Origin: Spirochaetota bacterium
GTDB lineage: Bacteria > Spirochaetota > UBA4802 > JAKQUI01
NCBI GenBank assembly: GCA_029562645.1
Contig: JAKQUI010000069.1
Location: forward strand, 1-64,000
Reading direction: 5' to 3'
DNA length: 64,000 nt
Both the position numbers and the translations under genes were made by a program. The notes under the pieces are model-generated. The model did not search any database. It saw nothing but the letters and a program-made list of their open reading frames with translations, and had not been told where the DNA came from. Shown here piece after piece: positions 9,000 through 16,784 of this stretch (position 1 is its first letter; every line of letters starts with the position of its first letter).

Positions 9000-10451
9000 A
9001 TGCCATTTCCCATGCTCGAGCGAATACGACAACATTTCCGCAATCGGTGGTCCAACGACGGCGGCTACCGCGAAGTCCTCACCATCGCCTTTCCGCTGAT
9101 CCTGAGCACCGGCTCGTGGTCGGTGCAGCACTTCGTCGACCGCATGTTCCTCGCCTGGTACTCGCCGGAGGCGATCGCGGCGTCCATGCCGGCGGGGATC
9201 CTCAACTTCACGGTGATGAGCCTGTTCATCGGCACGGCGAGCTACGTGAGCACCTTCGTCGCGCAGTATCACGGATCCAACCAGCACGAGAAGATCGGCC
9301 CCCTCATGTGGCAGGGCATCTACCTGTCGCTCATTGCGGGGCTGGTTCACTTCGCCCTCATGTTCGCGGCGGAACCGATCTTCGTCATCGTCGGGCACGA
9401 GCCAGGCGTACGGGAGCTGGAGGTGATCTACTTCACCGTGCTGTGCACCGGGGCCATGCCGGTGGTCGCCGCGTCGGCGATGTCGGGATTTTTCTCCGGC
9501 CTGGGAAAGACCTGGCCCATCATGTGGATCAACGTAATCGCGACGGCGGTAAACCTGGCGCTCGACTATGTGCTCATCTTCGGGCGATGGGGGTTTCCCG
9601 AGATGGGCATCCGCGGCGCGGGCATCGCCACGGTGATCTCCGGCGTCGTCTCATTCGCGATCTATTCGGCGCTCCTCCTGCGCCCGTCCTACGACCGCGC
9701 CTTCCGCACCCTGCGCGGCTGGCGGCCGCGGATCGACCTGGCCAGACGGCTGGTCCGTTTTGGACTCCCCAGCGGCGTGCAGTTCTTTCTCGACGTTGCG
9801 GGGTTCACCATCTTCATCATCCTCATCGGGCGGCTGGGCACGGTAAATTTGGCCGCCAGTAATATCGCCTTCAACATCAATACGCTGGCCTTTATGCCCA
9901 TGATCGGCTTCGGCATCACGGTCTCCATCCTGGTGGGCCAGTTCCTGGGAAACAACCGCCCGGACAAGGCCGCCTATGCGACCTACTCCGGCTTCCACAT
10001 CACCTTCATGTACATGGCGATCGTCGCGGCGCTGTACGTGATCGCGCCCGGCATCTTTCTGGAGCCCTTCCTGGACCACGCGCGGCCCGACACCACGGCC
10101 ATCCGCGAGATCGGGACGGTCCTGCTTCGGTTCATCGCGCTGTATTGCCTCTTCGATTCGGCGAGCATCATCTTCGCCTCGGCCATCAAGGGCGCGGGCG
10201 ACACGCGCTTCGTCATGTTCACCATCCTCGCCGCGGCGGTGTGCGTACTCTCGGTCCCCTGCTACCTGGCGATCCATTATTTCGGGGCGGGCCTGTACAC
10301 GACCTGGACCATCGGCACGGCCTATGTGTGCCTGCTGGGTATCGTGTTCCTGTTACGCTTTCGCGGAGGGAAATGGAAGGCGATGCGGGTCATCGAGGAG
10401 ACGCCGGTGCTGATCCCTCCGGCGTTCCCCGAATCGCCCCTGTCCGAATAG
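9000..10451 (+). CDS. MATE family multidrug/Na+ exporter
   Basis: A 483-residue inner-membrane protein with twelve predicted hydrophobic segments in two six-helix halves. The first half opens IAFPLILSTGSWSVQHFVDRMFL, a standard MATE (NorM/DinF) signature, and the second repeats it around LVRFGLPSGVQFFLDVAGF. Family members export cationic drugs or metabolites in exchange for Na+ or H+. The start at 9000 is taken; an in-frame ATG at 9012 is also possible. The stop codon lies inside a perfect hairpin shared with the convergent permease gene. Confidence 0.9.
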   Translation: MPFPMLERIRQHFRNRWSNDGGYREVLTIAFPLILSTGSWSVQHFVDRMFLAWYSPEAIAASMPAGILNFTVMSLFIGTASYVSTFVAQYHGSNQHEKIGPLMWQGIYLSLIAGLVHFALMFAAEPIFVIVGHEPGVRELEVIYFTVLCTGAMPVVAASAMSGFFSGLGKTWPIMWINVIATAVNLALDYVLIFGRWGFPEMGIRGAGIATVISGVVSFAIYSALLLRPSYDRAFRTLRGWRPRIDLARRLVRFGLPSGVQFFLDVAGFTIFIILIGRLGTVNLAASNIAFNINTLAFMPMIGFGITVSILVGQFLGNNRPDKAAYATYSGFHITFMYMAIVAALYVIAPGIFLEPFLDHARPDTTAIREIGTVLLRFIALYCLFDSASIIFASAIKGAGDTRFVMFTILAAAVCVLSVPCYLAIHYFGAGLYTTWTIGTAYVCLLGIVFLLRFRGGKWKAMRVIEETPVLIPPAFPESPLSE

Positions 10452-10464
10452 CCGTCGCGGCTAT
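10448..10464. terminator. Perfect hairpin containing both convergent stop codons
   Basis: ATAGCCG-TCG-CGGCTAT is a perfect 7-bp inverted repeat. The TAG of the MATE gene (10449-10451) lies in the left arm, and the CTA (TAG on minus) of the permease gene (10461-10463) in the right arm. There is no T-tract, so an intrinsic terminator is not proven. The symmetry would give both transcripts the same 3' hairpin. Confidence 0.4.
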
Positions 10465-11792
10465 CGCGCCGAAAAACGCCGGTGCGCGAGGTAGGCCAGC
10501 GCGCCGAGCGCGAGCGCGCCAAGGGCAAAGAGCGACGGCACGGTCTTCTCGATGAGCGTGGTCACGATCACCCCCGCGCTGAGCGCAAGATATATGAGCG
10601 GAACGGCCGGAAAGAACGGCACCCGAAACGGGCGCGGCATGTCCGGCCGCGTGATCCGAAGATGCATCATGCCGGCCACCGTGAGGAACGGAAAGACCGA
10701 CAGCGCGAAGCCCATGTAGATGAGCATCTTGAGGATGGCGTCGAACCCGATAAACACGTAGAACACCGCGATGGCCGTCTGGACCAGGATCGCGAGGTCG
10801 GGCGTCCCCAGGCGCGGGTTGACGCGCTCGAGCGCGCTGAAGATGGCGCGCTCCCGCGCCATGGCGTAGGTCACGCGCGGGCCGATCATCATCTGCACCG
10901 ACACCGACGAGACGAGGATGATGACGATGGCGATGTTGAAATACGGGCCCACCGTCTTTCCGAAAAGGTTCTCGGCCGTGAGCGCGCCGATCGTGTACCG
11001 GCCGTTCGCGATGATGTCGGCCCCGGGGCTCGCGAGCAGGTAAACCGCGTTAAGCGCCAGGTAGATCAGGGTGATCGCGACCGCCCCCCAGAAGAGCGCC
11101 CGGGGCAGGTTTCGTGCCGGATCCTTGATCTCACCGGCAATGTAGGTCGATCCGTTCCATCCCGAATAGGCGTACATGATGATGATGAGCGCCGAGCCGT
11201 ACGAAAGAACGGAGCCGCCGCCTGGAACCGCATGCGCCGCCGTGAGCCGGCCCGCGGCGCCCCAATCGGCGAAGGAGAAGCCGAGCGCGATGAAGGCGAA
11301 CACGATGACGATCTTTAGGACCGTGAAGAAGTTCTGCACGGCGCTTCCCCGCTGAACGCCAAGCGCGTGCACCACGCTAAAGATTACCACGATGCCCGCC
11401 CCGGCGAGGGGCACGCCGATCCCGGTCAAGAGCGGCTCGGCCGTGATCTTGTTGATGTAGTTGACCGCGGTGATTGCCGACATCGACGCCGCGAGCGAGA
11501 AGGCGATGAACAGCGACACCCACCCGGTGAGAAACGACGGCAGCGGGCCAAACATCCTGCGAAGGTAGACGAACTCCCCGCCGTCGTCGGGCCACATGGC
11601 GGCCAGCTCGGCGTAGCACAGCGATCCGGTGACCGCGATGACGCCGCCCACCGCGAAGAGCGCCAGCACGCCCAACGCCGAGCCGGTCATGGCGAGCGCC
11701 TCGCCGGTGGTCATGAATATCCCCGTCCCGATCACGTCCGCGATGATGATGAGAACGGCCGTCGTGAGTCCCAGCTGTCGTTTGAGCTCCAT
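10461..11792 (-). CDS. APC superfamily amino-acid permease
   Basis: A 443-residue secondary transporter with twelve hydrophobic segments. The N-terminus MELKRQLGLTTAVLIIIADVIGTGIF carries the unwound-helix motif (IGTGIF) of the APC fold. YAELAAMWPDDGGEFVYLRR and YAYSGWNGSTYIAGEIKDP are also characteristic of the amino acid/polyamine/organocation family. The frame is open further upstream, but a strong AAGGGGA ribosome site stands just before the ATG at 11792, and upstream residues are not membrane-protein-like. Substrate cannot be assigned. It is divergent from the MBL-fold gene across a 124-base gap. Confidence 0.88.
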   Translation of the reverse strand: MELKRQLGLTTAVLIIIADVIGTGIFMTTGEALAMTGSALGVLALFAVGGVIAVTGSLCYAELAAMWPDDGGEFVYLRRMFGPLPSFLTGWVSLFIAFSLAASMSAITAVNYINKITAEPLLTGIGVPLAGAGIVVIFSVVHALGVQRGSAVQNFFTVLKIVIVFAFIALGFSFADWGAAGRLTAAHAVPGGGSVLSYGSALIIIMYAYSGWNGSTYIAGEIKDPARNLPRALFWGAVAITLIYLALNAVYLLASPGADIIANGRYTIGALTAENLFGKTVGPYFNIAIVIILVSSVSVQMMIGPRVTYAMARERAIFSALERVNPRLGTPDLAILVQTAIAVFYVFIGFDAILKMLIYMGFALSVFPFLTVAGMMHLRITRPDMPRPFRVPFFPAVPLIYLALSAGVIVTTLIEKTVPSLFALGALALGALAYLAHRRFSAR

Positions 11793-11916
11793 GCGCGCAT
11801 CCCCTTCGCCCGCCGCCGGCGGTGAAATAAATTTCTTGAAATATCTGCAACCGTCACACCGAATAGCCCCAATCGTTTCCTGTAAAGTACATTTCCGCTT
11901 CGGGGGCAATCACGGC

Positions 11917-12540
11917 ATGATAGTCGAACAGATCCTGGTCACGGGCATGGCGGTCTTCTGCTATCTCGTCGCGGACGAGCGGACAAAGACCGCCGCCCTC
12001 ATAGATCCCGCGGGCGACTACGACGCGATTTTCGAGCAAATCAACCGGCATGGCGTGACCGTCCGGTATATCATCAACACGCACGGCCACTTCGACCACA
12101 CCTCGGGCAATGCGCACATGCTCGAAAAGACCGGCGCGGAGCTTTTGATCCACGAGGCCGACGCCGGCATGCTGGGAAGCATTCCCAACCGGGTCCTCTC
12201 CCGCGTCACCGGCGGCAAGGGCTCTCCGAAGGCCGTCCGAAAACTCGCCGACGGCGACGTCATCGAGATCGGCGAGGTCCGCCTGACCGTCATCGCCACG
12301 CCGGGCCACACCCCGGGCGGCATCTGCCTGTACGCGCCGGGCCATGTCTTCACCGGCGACACCCTCTTCACCGAGGGGATGGGGCGCACCGACCTGCCCG
12401 GCGGATCATACAAGAAAATCATGGAATCCATAACCGGGAAGATTCTCGCCCTCCCCGACGATACGATCATCTGGCCGGGACATCACTACGGGCGCTTCCC
12501 GAAATCGACCGTGAAGGAGCAAAAGCGCGCATACCGCTGA
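11917..12540 (+). CDS. MBL-fold metallohydrolase (glyoxalase II-like)
   Basis: A 207-residue metallo-beta-lactamase-fold hydrolase. The metal ligands are visible: THGHFDH (HxHxDH), the GHTPGG loop histidine, the FTGDTLF aspartate and the late WPGHHYG histidine. This set matches the YcbL / hydroxyacylglutathione-hydrolase-like branch, which acts on thioesters or related small molecules. The start follows from the N-terminal MIVEQILVTGMAVFCYLV strand; an in-frame extension upstream reads through the divergent promoter region and is rejected. It is 20 bases upstream of the exported YidD gene, so the two could share a transcript. Confidence 0.88.
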   Translation: MIVEQILVTGMAVFCYLVADERTKTAALIDPAGDYDAIFEQINRHGVTVRYIINTHGHFDHTSGNAHMLEKTGAELLIHEADAGMLGSIPNRVLSRVTGGKGSPKAVRKLADGDVIEIGEVRLTVIATPGHTPGGICLYAPGHVFTGDTLFTEGMGRTDLPGGSYKKIMESITGKILALPDDTIIWPGHHYGRFPKSTVKEQKRAYR

Positions 12541-12559
12541 GCGCGCGCCATCACCGGAC

Positions 12560-13027
12560 ATGATACGCATGCGCCGATTCGGCATCACATTCGCACTCGC
12601 CGCCGCGACGATCGCCGCCAGTCCGATCGCGCCGGCGCGCGCCGACTCCTTCGCTCCGTGGAAGAGCGACGTTCGCGTGGGCGACGCAACCCTCGCGGAG
12701 CACCGGCACGATCGCGAGCGCCACATCCATCGCCATGCGCACGCGTCCCCGCCGGCATCATCGCCGATCCGCCGCGGATACCGGACGGTGTACAGCGGTC
12801 CGCAGGGCGGCGCGTTTTTCCTCATCAGGTTTTTCCAAATGGTGATATCGCCGCAGGACGGCCCCAACTGCCGATACAACCCGACCTGCAGCGGCTACGG
12901 CCGCCAGGCAGTCGAGATGCACGGCGGTTTCGTGGGCGCCCTTCTCGCCGGCGACCGAATCCTACGCTGCAACCCGTACGCCCCCATCGGCGACGATCCG
13001 GTCCCGCGCGCCATCACCGGAAAATAG
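12560..13027 (+). CDS. YidD-domain protein with N-terminal signal peptide
   Basis: A 155-residue protein. Its C-terminal half is a YidD domain (membrane-protein insertion efficiency factor): FFQMVISPQDGPNCRYNPTCSGYGRQAVEMHG, then RILRCNPY and DDPVP, with the family's three conserved cysteines. Normal YidD is about 70-85 aa, cytoplasmic and membrane-associated, encoded beside rnpA/yidC. Here it has a Sec signal peptide (residues 1-28, PARA-DS) and a His/Arg-rich linker (HRHDRERHIHRHAH). It is not near rnpA or yidC. The next gene begins one base after the stop, so the three genes form a tight unit. An export location is inferred from the signal peptide. Confidence 0.85.
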   Translation: MIRMRRFGITFALAAATIAASPIAPARADSFAPWKSDVRVGDATLAEHRHDRERHIHRHAHASPPASSPIRRGYRTVYSGPQGGAFFLIRFFQMVISPQDGPNCRYNPTCSGYGRQAVEMHGGFVGALLAGDRILRCNPYAPIGDDPVPRAITGK

Positions 13028-13028
13028 C

Positions 13029-13955
13029 ATGTCCGTACGAACACCGGGACCGGCCCTGCTGTGCCTCGCGCTCTGTGCGACCCTCGCGGTTCCGCTTTTC
13101 GCGCAACCGGCCCGTCACGAAACCCGGGACAACTTCTTCGTCGCGCAACGACGGCTCATCTGGCAGCACTTCAACGGCGGACGGCACTTCGACTGCATCG
13201 CCGAGACCCGGCGGCTCCTCGCCTATCAACACCTGACGCCGGTGGACCGGGCGCCCTATGAGTACTTCATCGAAGTGAACTACTTTCTGGGCGGGCAATA
13301 TCGCACGGTGGCCGCGAAGGCGGGATCATCCGACGGACGCGGGAGCTACTCGATCGCCACTTCGATTCTCGCGTCCCAGGCCCTGTATCGACTGGGCCGC
13401 CAGGACGCTGCGCTGGGCGAGCTGGCGCGATGGGACTATGCGGGCCTCACGGAACGTGACCGACGCGAGGTCTTCTTCCGGAGGAGCGAGATTCTGGTGC
13501 GCGACTATCGCTATCAACAACTCCAGGACGAGATCGCACAGGCCCGGCGGCACCTTCCCGATAGTTCGTCCGCCCCCATGAGCGACGCGGTTGCGCGTCA
13601 TCGCGACGCGGGGAGGAAGATGCCCTGGCTCGCGGCGGTCATGTCGGCAGCGCTTCCGGGAAGCGGACAGGCCTATGCGGGCAAATATGCCGCCGGCCTC
13701 ATCAGCCTGGCGGCGATCGCCGTGACCGGCTACGGCGCCTATCACTTCCATAGCCGCGGTGAGTGGAACCTCGCCTACACCTGCGGCTTCTTCGCCGCGC
13801 TCTTTTACGGGGGGACCGTGTACGGCGCCTACAATGCAGCGCTCAACGCCAACCGAACGGCCGATGACGCCTTCAACCAGGCGTTCATCAAAAACCACCT
13901 GCCCGCCTATCGTCCCGCCTCATTCATGGAGCGCCCGTCGGGGGTGCGGCCGTGA
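13029..13955 (+). CDS. Exported helical-repeat protein with PGxGxxY membrane tail (first copy)
   Basis: A 308-residue protein with a signal peptide (cleaving after PLFA), a TPR-like helical middle (about 30-190) and a C-terminal membrane part starting MPWLAAVMSAALPGSGQAYAGKYAAG. This PGxGxxYxGxYxxG motif with two or three following hydrophobic segments is seen in DUF5683-like membrane proteins. The order (exported helical repeats, then membrane tail) is repeated by the next gene, with which it overlaps by four bases (GTGA). It starts one base after the YidD gene. Function is unknown; the operon suggests an envelope role with the YidD protein. Confidence 0.75.
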   Translation: MSVRTPGPALLCLALCATLAVPLFAQPARHETRDNFFVAQRRLIWQHFNGGRHFDCIAETRRLLAYQHLTPVDRAPYEYFIEVNYFLGGQYRTVAAKAGSSDGRGSYSIATSILASQALYRLGRQDAALGELARWDYAGLTERDRREVFFRRSEILVRDYRYQQLQDEIAQARRHLPDSSSAPMSDAVARHRDAGRKMPWLAAVMSAALPGSGQAYAGKYAAGLISLAAIAVTGYGAYHFHSRGEWNLAYTCGFFAALFYGGTVYGAYNAALNANRTADDAFNQAFIKNHLPAYRPASFMERPSGVRP

Positions 13956-14881
13956 GCCGTCGCCCGCAACACGCGGCAGGTGCGGCCATCTGCGCGCGCA
14001 CATGGCGATATCGATTCCGCCACGCATTCCCGTTCGCACTCGCGGTTTCGCTGGCGCTCACGACACTCGCGGCCCGTCCCCTCGCGGCGGGCGAGCGCGA
14101 GCTGATCACCCTCGCCGAGATGCACCTCCGCAACCGGGAATACCACAACGCCGTGACCGAGCTCATGCGCTATCAGCACCTTCATCCCCTGGGCGCGCTC
14201 TATCCGCGCAGCCTGCTCCTGATGAGCACGGCATACTTCGAGGGCAACAACTACACCCGCGCAATCGACACCGCGCGGTTATGCTACGACCGATTTCGCA
14301 ACAACCCAGAGGGCGAGGAGGCCCTCTACCGCCTGGGACACATGCGCCTGCTCACGGGTTCGGCGTTCATGTCGTTTTCCACGTTCGACGAATACATGGC
14401 GCTGTATCCGCAGGGGCGCTTCAGCGAGACCGTGCTGGCCGAGCGCCCGTACGCGCACCTGCTCGCTTTCGAAATTGACGACGCCAAGTCCGAGATCGAG
14501 AACTACCGTCGCCAGTACCCCGCGGGCGCCTATCTGGCCGCCATGGACGAGCTCGATGGGCTCATTGCCGCGGAAGAGGGCCGGCCTAAAAAGAAGATGT
14601 GGGTCGCGGTGCTGGGCTCGGTGTTCATTCCCGGTTTTGGAAACTTCTATACGGAGAATTACTGGACCGGTCTCCTCTCGTTCCTTTCGAACGGCGTCCT
14701 CATCTATCTGATCTACGACGCCGCCGTGCACCGCGACACATTCCGGATGGTGTTCTTCGGGCTGCTCGAGCTCTCGTTTTACCAGTGGTCCATCATCTCG
14801 GCGGTGAACAACGTATACGAATACAACTACCCTGAGGATTTTCGGCGGGGGATACGGCTGTCGCTCTCGAAGCGTTTTTAG
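13952..14881 (+). CDS. Exported helical-repeat protein with PGxGxxY membrane tail (second copy)
   Basis: A 309-residue relative of the preceding protein. It has a GTG start overlapping the previous stop, a signal sequence reaching about residue 50, and TPR-like repeats (LAEMHLRNREYHNAVTELMR; ALYRLGHMRLLTG). The C-terminal membrane tail KKKMWVAVLGSVFIPGFGNFYTENYWTGLL has the same PGxGxxY pattern. The tail ends in SLSKRF. The four-base overlap implies translational coupling and a fixed ratio of the two proteins. I recognise no named family for the whole protein. Confidence 0.75.
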   Translation: MSRRPQHAAGAAICARTWRYRFRHAFPFALAVSLALTTLAARPLAAGERELITLAEMHLRNREYHNAVTELMRYQHLHPLGALYPRSLLLMSTAYFEGNNYTRAIDTARLCYDRFRNNPEGEEALYRLGHMRLLTGSAFMSFSTFDEYMALYPQGRFSETVLAERPYAHLLAFEIDDAKSEIENYRRQYPAGAYLAAMDELDGLIAAEEGRPKKKMWVAVLGSVFIPGFGNFYTENYWTGLLSFLSNGVLIYLIYDAAVHRDTFRMVFFGLLELSFYQWSIISAVNNVYEYNYPEDFRRGIRLSLSKRF

Positions 14882-14928
14882 TTTGCATTTTCGGGATTGC
14901 GGGATACAAACGGCACAGGGGCACCGGC

Positions 14929-15597
14929 ATGGATGATTTTCTCGAAAACCCGGAGGACGTGCTCGCGGCCGAGGAGGAGGAGCGCAGACGCTACTCAACC
15001 TACTACAAAACCATCGAGGGCATGCTCAAGGAGAACCGCCCCCTCGACGAGATCGCCGACAACATCATCAGCGGCACCTTCGAGGACTTCGACATTCAGA
15101 AGAAGGACTCGATCGACAAGTTCCTCGACTTCGTGTTTCTCAAGGTCAAAACCGGCGTTCCGCACATCATCAGCCTCGCCTATCCCGCCATGCGGATCAC
15201 CGACAGCCAGCTCGAGGACAAGATCGAAAAGCTCATCAACCTCTACCTCCACCCGGAGATCATCTTCACCCTGCTCAAGTTCTTCACCCGCAACATCCAC
15301 AATTCCGACACGAACCTGTACCTGGCGAACCTCATCACCTCCGAGGACATCATCCGATCGCTCTTCGACACCTTCGCCCTCTTCAAGGCCGATATCGCCA
15401 TCGTGGACCCGAACCGGCGCACCCTGAACGTCAAACGGCTCCAGCAATTCCATCCGGGCACGGACAACCGCTTCTCGTCGCCCCTGGACGCCGCGGCGCG
15501 GTTCAAATACATTCTGGAGTTCATATCGCTCAAGCAGAACACCGGGCACATCTTCACTCGGGACAACCTCCAGCTCACCGGTCCCGGGCGAGGATAG
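14929..15597 (+). CDS. Conserved-looking hypothetical protein, soluble
   Basis: A 222-residue soluble, charged, mostly helical protein with no signal peptide or membrane segment. An AGGGG ribosome site lies eight bases before the ATG. The N-terminus is acidic (ENPEDVLAAEEEERRR). Recognisable pieces such as DIQKKDSIDKFLDFVF and LHPEIIFTLLKFF suggest a helical bundle. I do not recognise the family. It runs in the same direction as the YidD module (47-base gap) and converges with the Lon-domain operon, so it could belong to the former. Confidence 0.6.
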   Translation: MDDFLENPEDVLAAEEEERRRYSTYYKTIEGMLKENRPLDEIADNIISGTFEDFDIQKKDSIDKFLDFVFLKVKTGVPHIISLAYPAMRITDSQLEDKIEKLINLYLHPEIIFTLLKFFTRNIHNSDTNLYLANLITSEDIIRSLFDTFALFKADIAIVDPNRRTLNVKRLQQFHPGTDNRFSSPLDAAARFKYILEFISLKQNTGHIFTRDNLQLTGPGRG

Positions 15598-15649
15598 GCG
15601 CGCAGGACCGGCCCAGGCGCGCGCATGCGATCGAAGGGGTTGCGGTCGG

Positions 15650-16114
15650 CTACATGCCGACGCGGGGGATTTTTTCGATGACGCTATCGTCGCTCATAAT
15701 CAGCTCGCGCACGTAGACGTTCTTATGGCGCCCGGTGTGCCGGATCTTCATGAAGTCGTTGAATTCCGGCTCGTAGCTTCTGATGAGCCAGAAGAGGATG
15801 TCCTTCATGTCCTGCTGGCTCTGGTCGACGATGGTGTACTTGAAATAGAGTTCGCGTGTCGACAGCGCCTCCGCGCTTTCCCGAAGGCGGCTGAACATCG
15901 GGTCGAAGAGGTTCTTGATGGCGATCTTAAGTCCCTCGCGCCAGCAGTTATAAAACAGGATCGGGCGCGGATCGCGACTATCCTTCTTCTCCAGAAGGCA
16001 TAGGATGCCGGTGAGCTCCGGCAGGATGCGCTGGGCCTCGTATTTGTCGTACTTGTACATCTTCGACCACATGATGGTGTAGTACGCGCCGCTTTCGTCG
16101 GTTTTCTTTTTCAT
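15650..16114 (-). CDS. Hypothetical protein, last gene of the TPR/Lon-domain operon
   Basis: A 154-residue soluble protein with mixed helix and strand, rich in aromatic residues (YYTIMWSKMYKYDKYEAQR; FYNCWREGLK; DILFWLIRSYEPEFNDFM). There is no signal peptide and no family I can name. Its ATG overlaps the stop of the upstream Lon-domain gene by four bases (ATGA), which implies translational coupling and a linked function. It is probably transcribed from the promoter of the large TPR gene. Confidence 0.6.
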   Translation of the reverse strand: MKKKTDESGAYYTIMWSKMYKYDKYEAQRILPELTGILCLLEKKDSRDPRPILFYNCWREGLKIAIKNLFDPMFSRLRESAEALSTRELYFKYTIVDQSQQDMKDILFWLIRSYEPEFNDFMKIRHTGRHKNVYVRELIMSDDSVIEKIPRVGM

Positions 16115-16701
16115 GAGACCCCGGCTTCCCTCTTTTCCCTGAATTTCGCGATTAGCTCGTCGAGCACGGCCATAAGATTGCGGAGCCGTCGGGCGCCGTC
16201 GATCTCACGATGGATGCGATACCGGCGCGGGAAGCTCACGATAAAATAGTTCGCGACGAAATCGGAGAGCTGGCTCGGATTGTTGATGAATCCCAGCAGC
16301 CCGATGAGCTTGTCCGACTCCTTGACGTTGATAAGAAAGATGAGCTCCTGCGATTTTTTTCGAAGCTCGTTCACGATGCCGTCCCGGGCCCAGGCGCCGT
16401 TTTCCGGAATCGGGACATGCTCGGCGGTCAGGAACCGGTCGATCCGCCGCAGGCGAACGCGCGATATGCCCTTCAGGCCCACGGTCACGGTGTCCTCGGC
16501 AACCTCGACCGATGTCACCTCCGACAGGGTGGCGACGCCGCGCCGGGCAAGCAGGATGTCGAAAAATCCGCGGATCGGCAGCGCGAGCACGCGATCGCCC
16601 GCCGCAAGGCCCCGGTGCCGTTTCTCCCGCGTACCGGTCGTGAGCGCGCAGGAGGGGAACACCACCTTCTTATACAGATACAGGATCGGCAACCGCTGCA
16701 T
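16111..16701 (-). CDS. Stand-alone Lon N-terminal (substrate-binding) domain protein
   Basis: A 196-residue protein that is only the Lon substrate-binding (LAN) domain. It has LPILYLYKKVVFPSCALTTG at the start, GVATLSEV, the beta-strand GLKGISRVRLRR and a helical C-terminal part (FVANYFIVSFPRRYRIH). There is no AAA or protease domain. Such solo proteins are known in bacteria, but their job is unclear; binding of unfolded segments is a fair guess. A GGAGGAC ribosome site precedes the ATG. It lies 83 bases after the large TPR gene and overlaps the next gene by four bases. Confidence 0.8.
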   Translation of the reverse strand: MQRLPILYLYKKVVFPSCALTTGTREKRHRGLAAGDRVLALPIRGFFDILLARRGVATLSEVTSVEVAEDTVTVGLKGISRVRLRRIDRFLTAEHVPIPENGAWARDGIVNELRKKSQELIFLINVKESDKLIGLLGFINNPSQLSDFVANYFIVSFPRRYRIHREIDGARRLRNLMAVLDELIAKFREKREAGVS

Positions 16702-16784
16702 GCATGTCCTCCGCGGGTGCCATCACACCCGATGGGAGGATTTTTTCCAATGGTTTTTTGGCTGCGGCTGATTTTTTGGTCGGG

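Noticed and set aside
16715-16730. Hairpin GGGTG-N6-CACCC between TPR and Lon-domain genes, as a terminator
   Set aside because: No T-tract follows in the direction of transcription, and the next gene has its own strong ribosome site just after it, so read-through is more likely.
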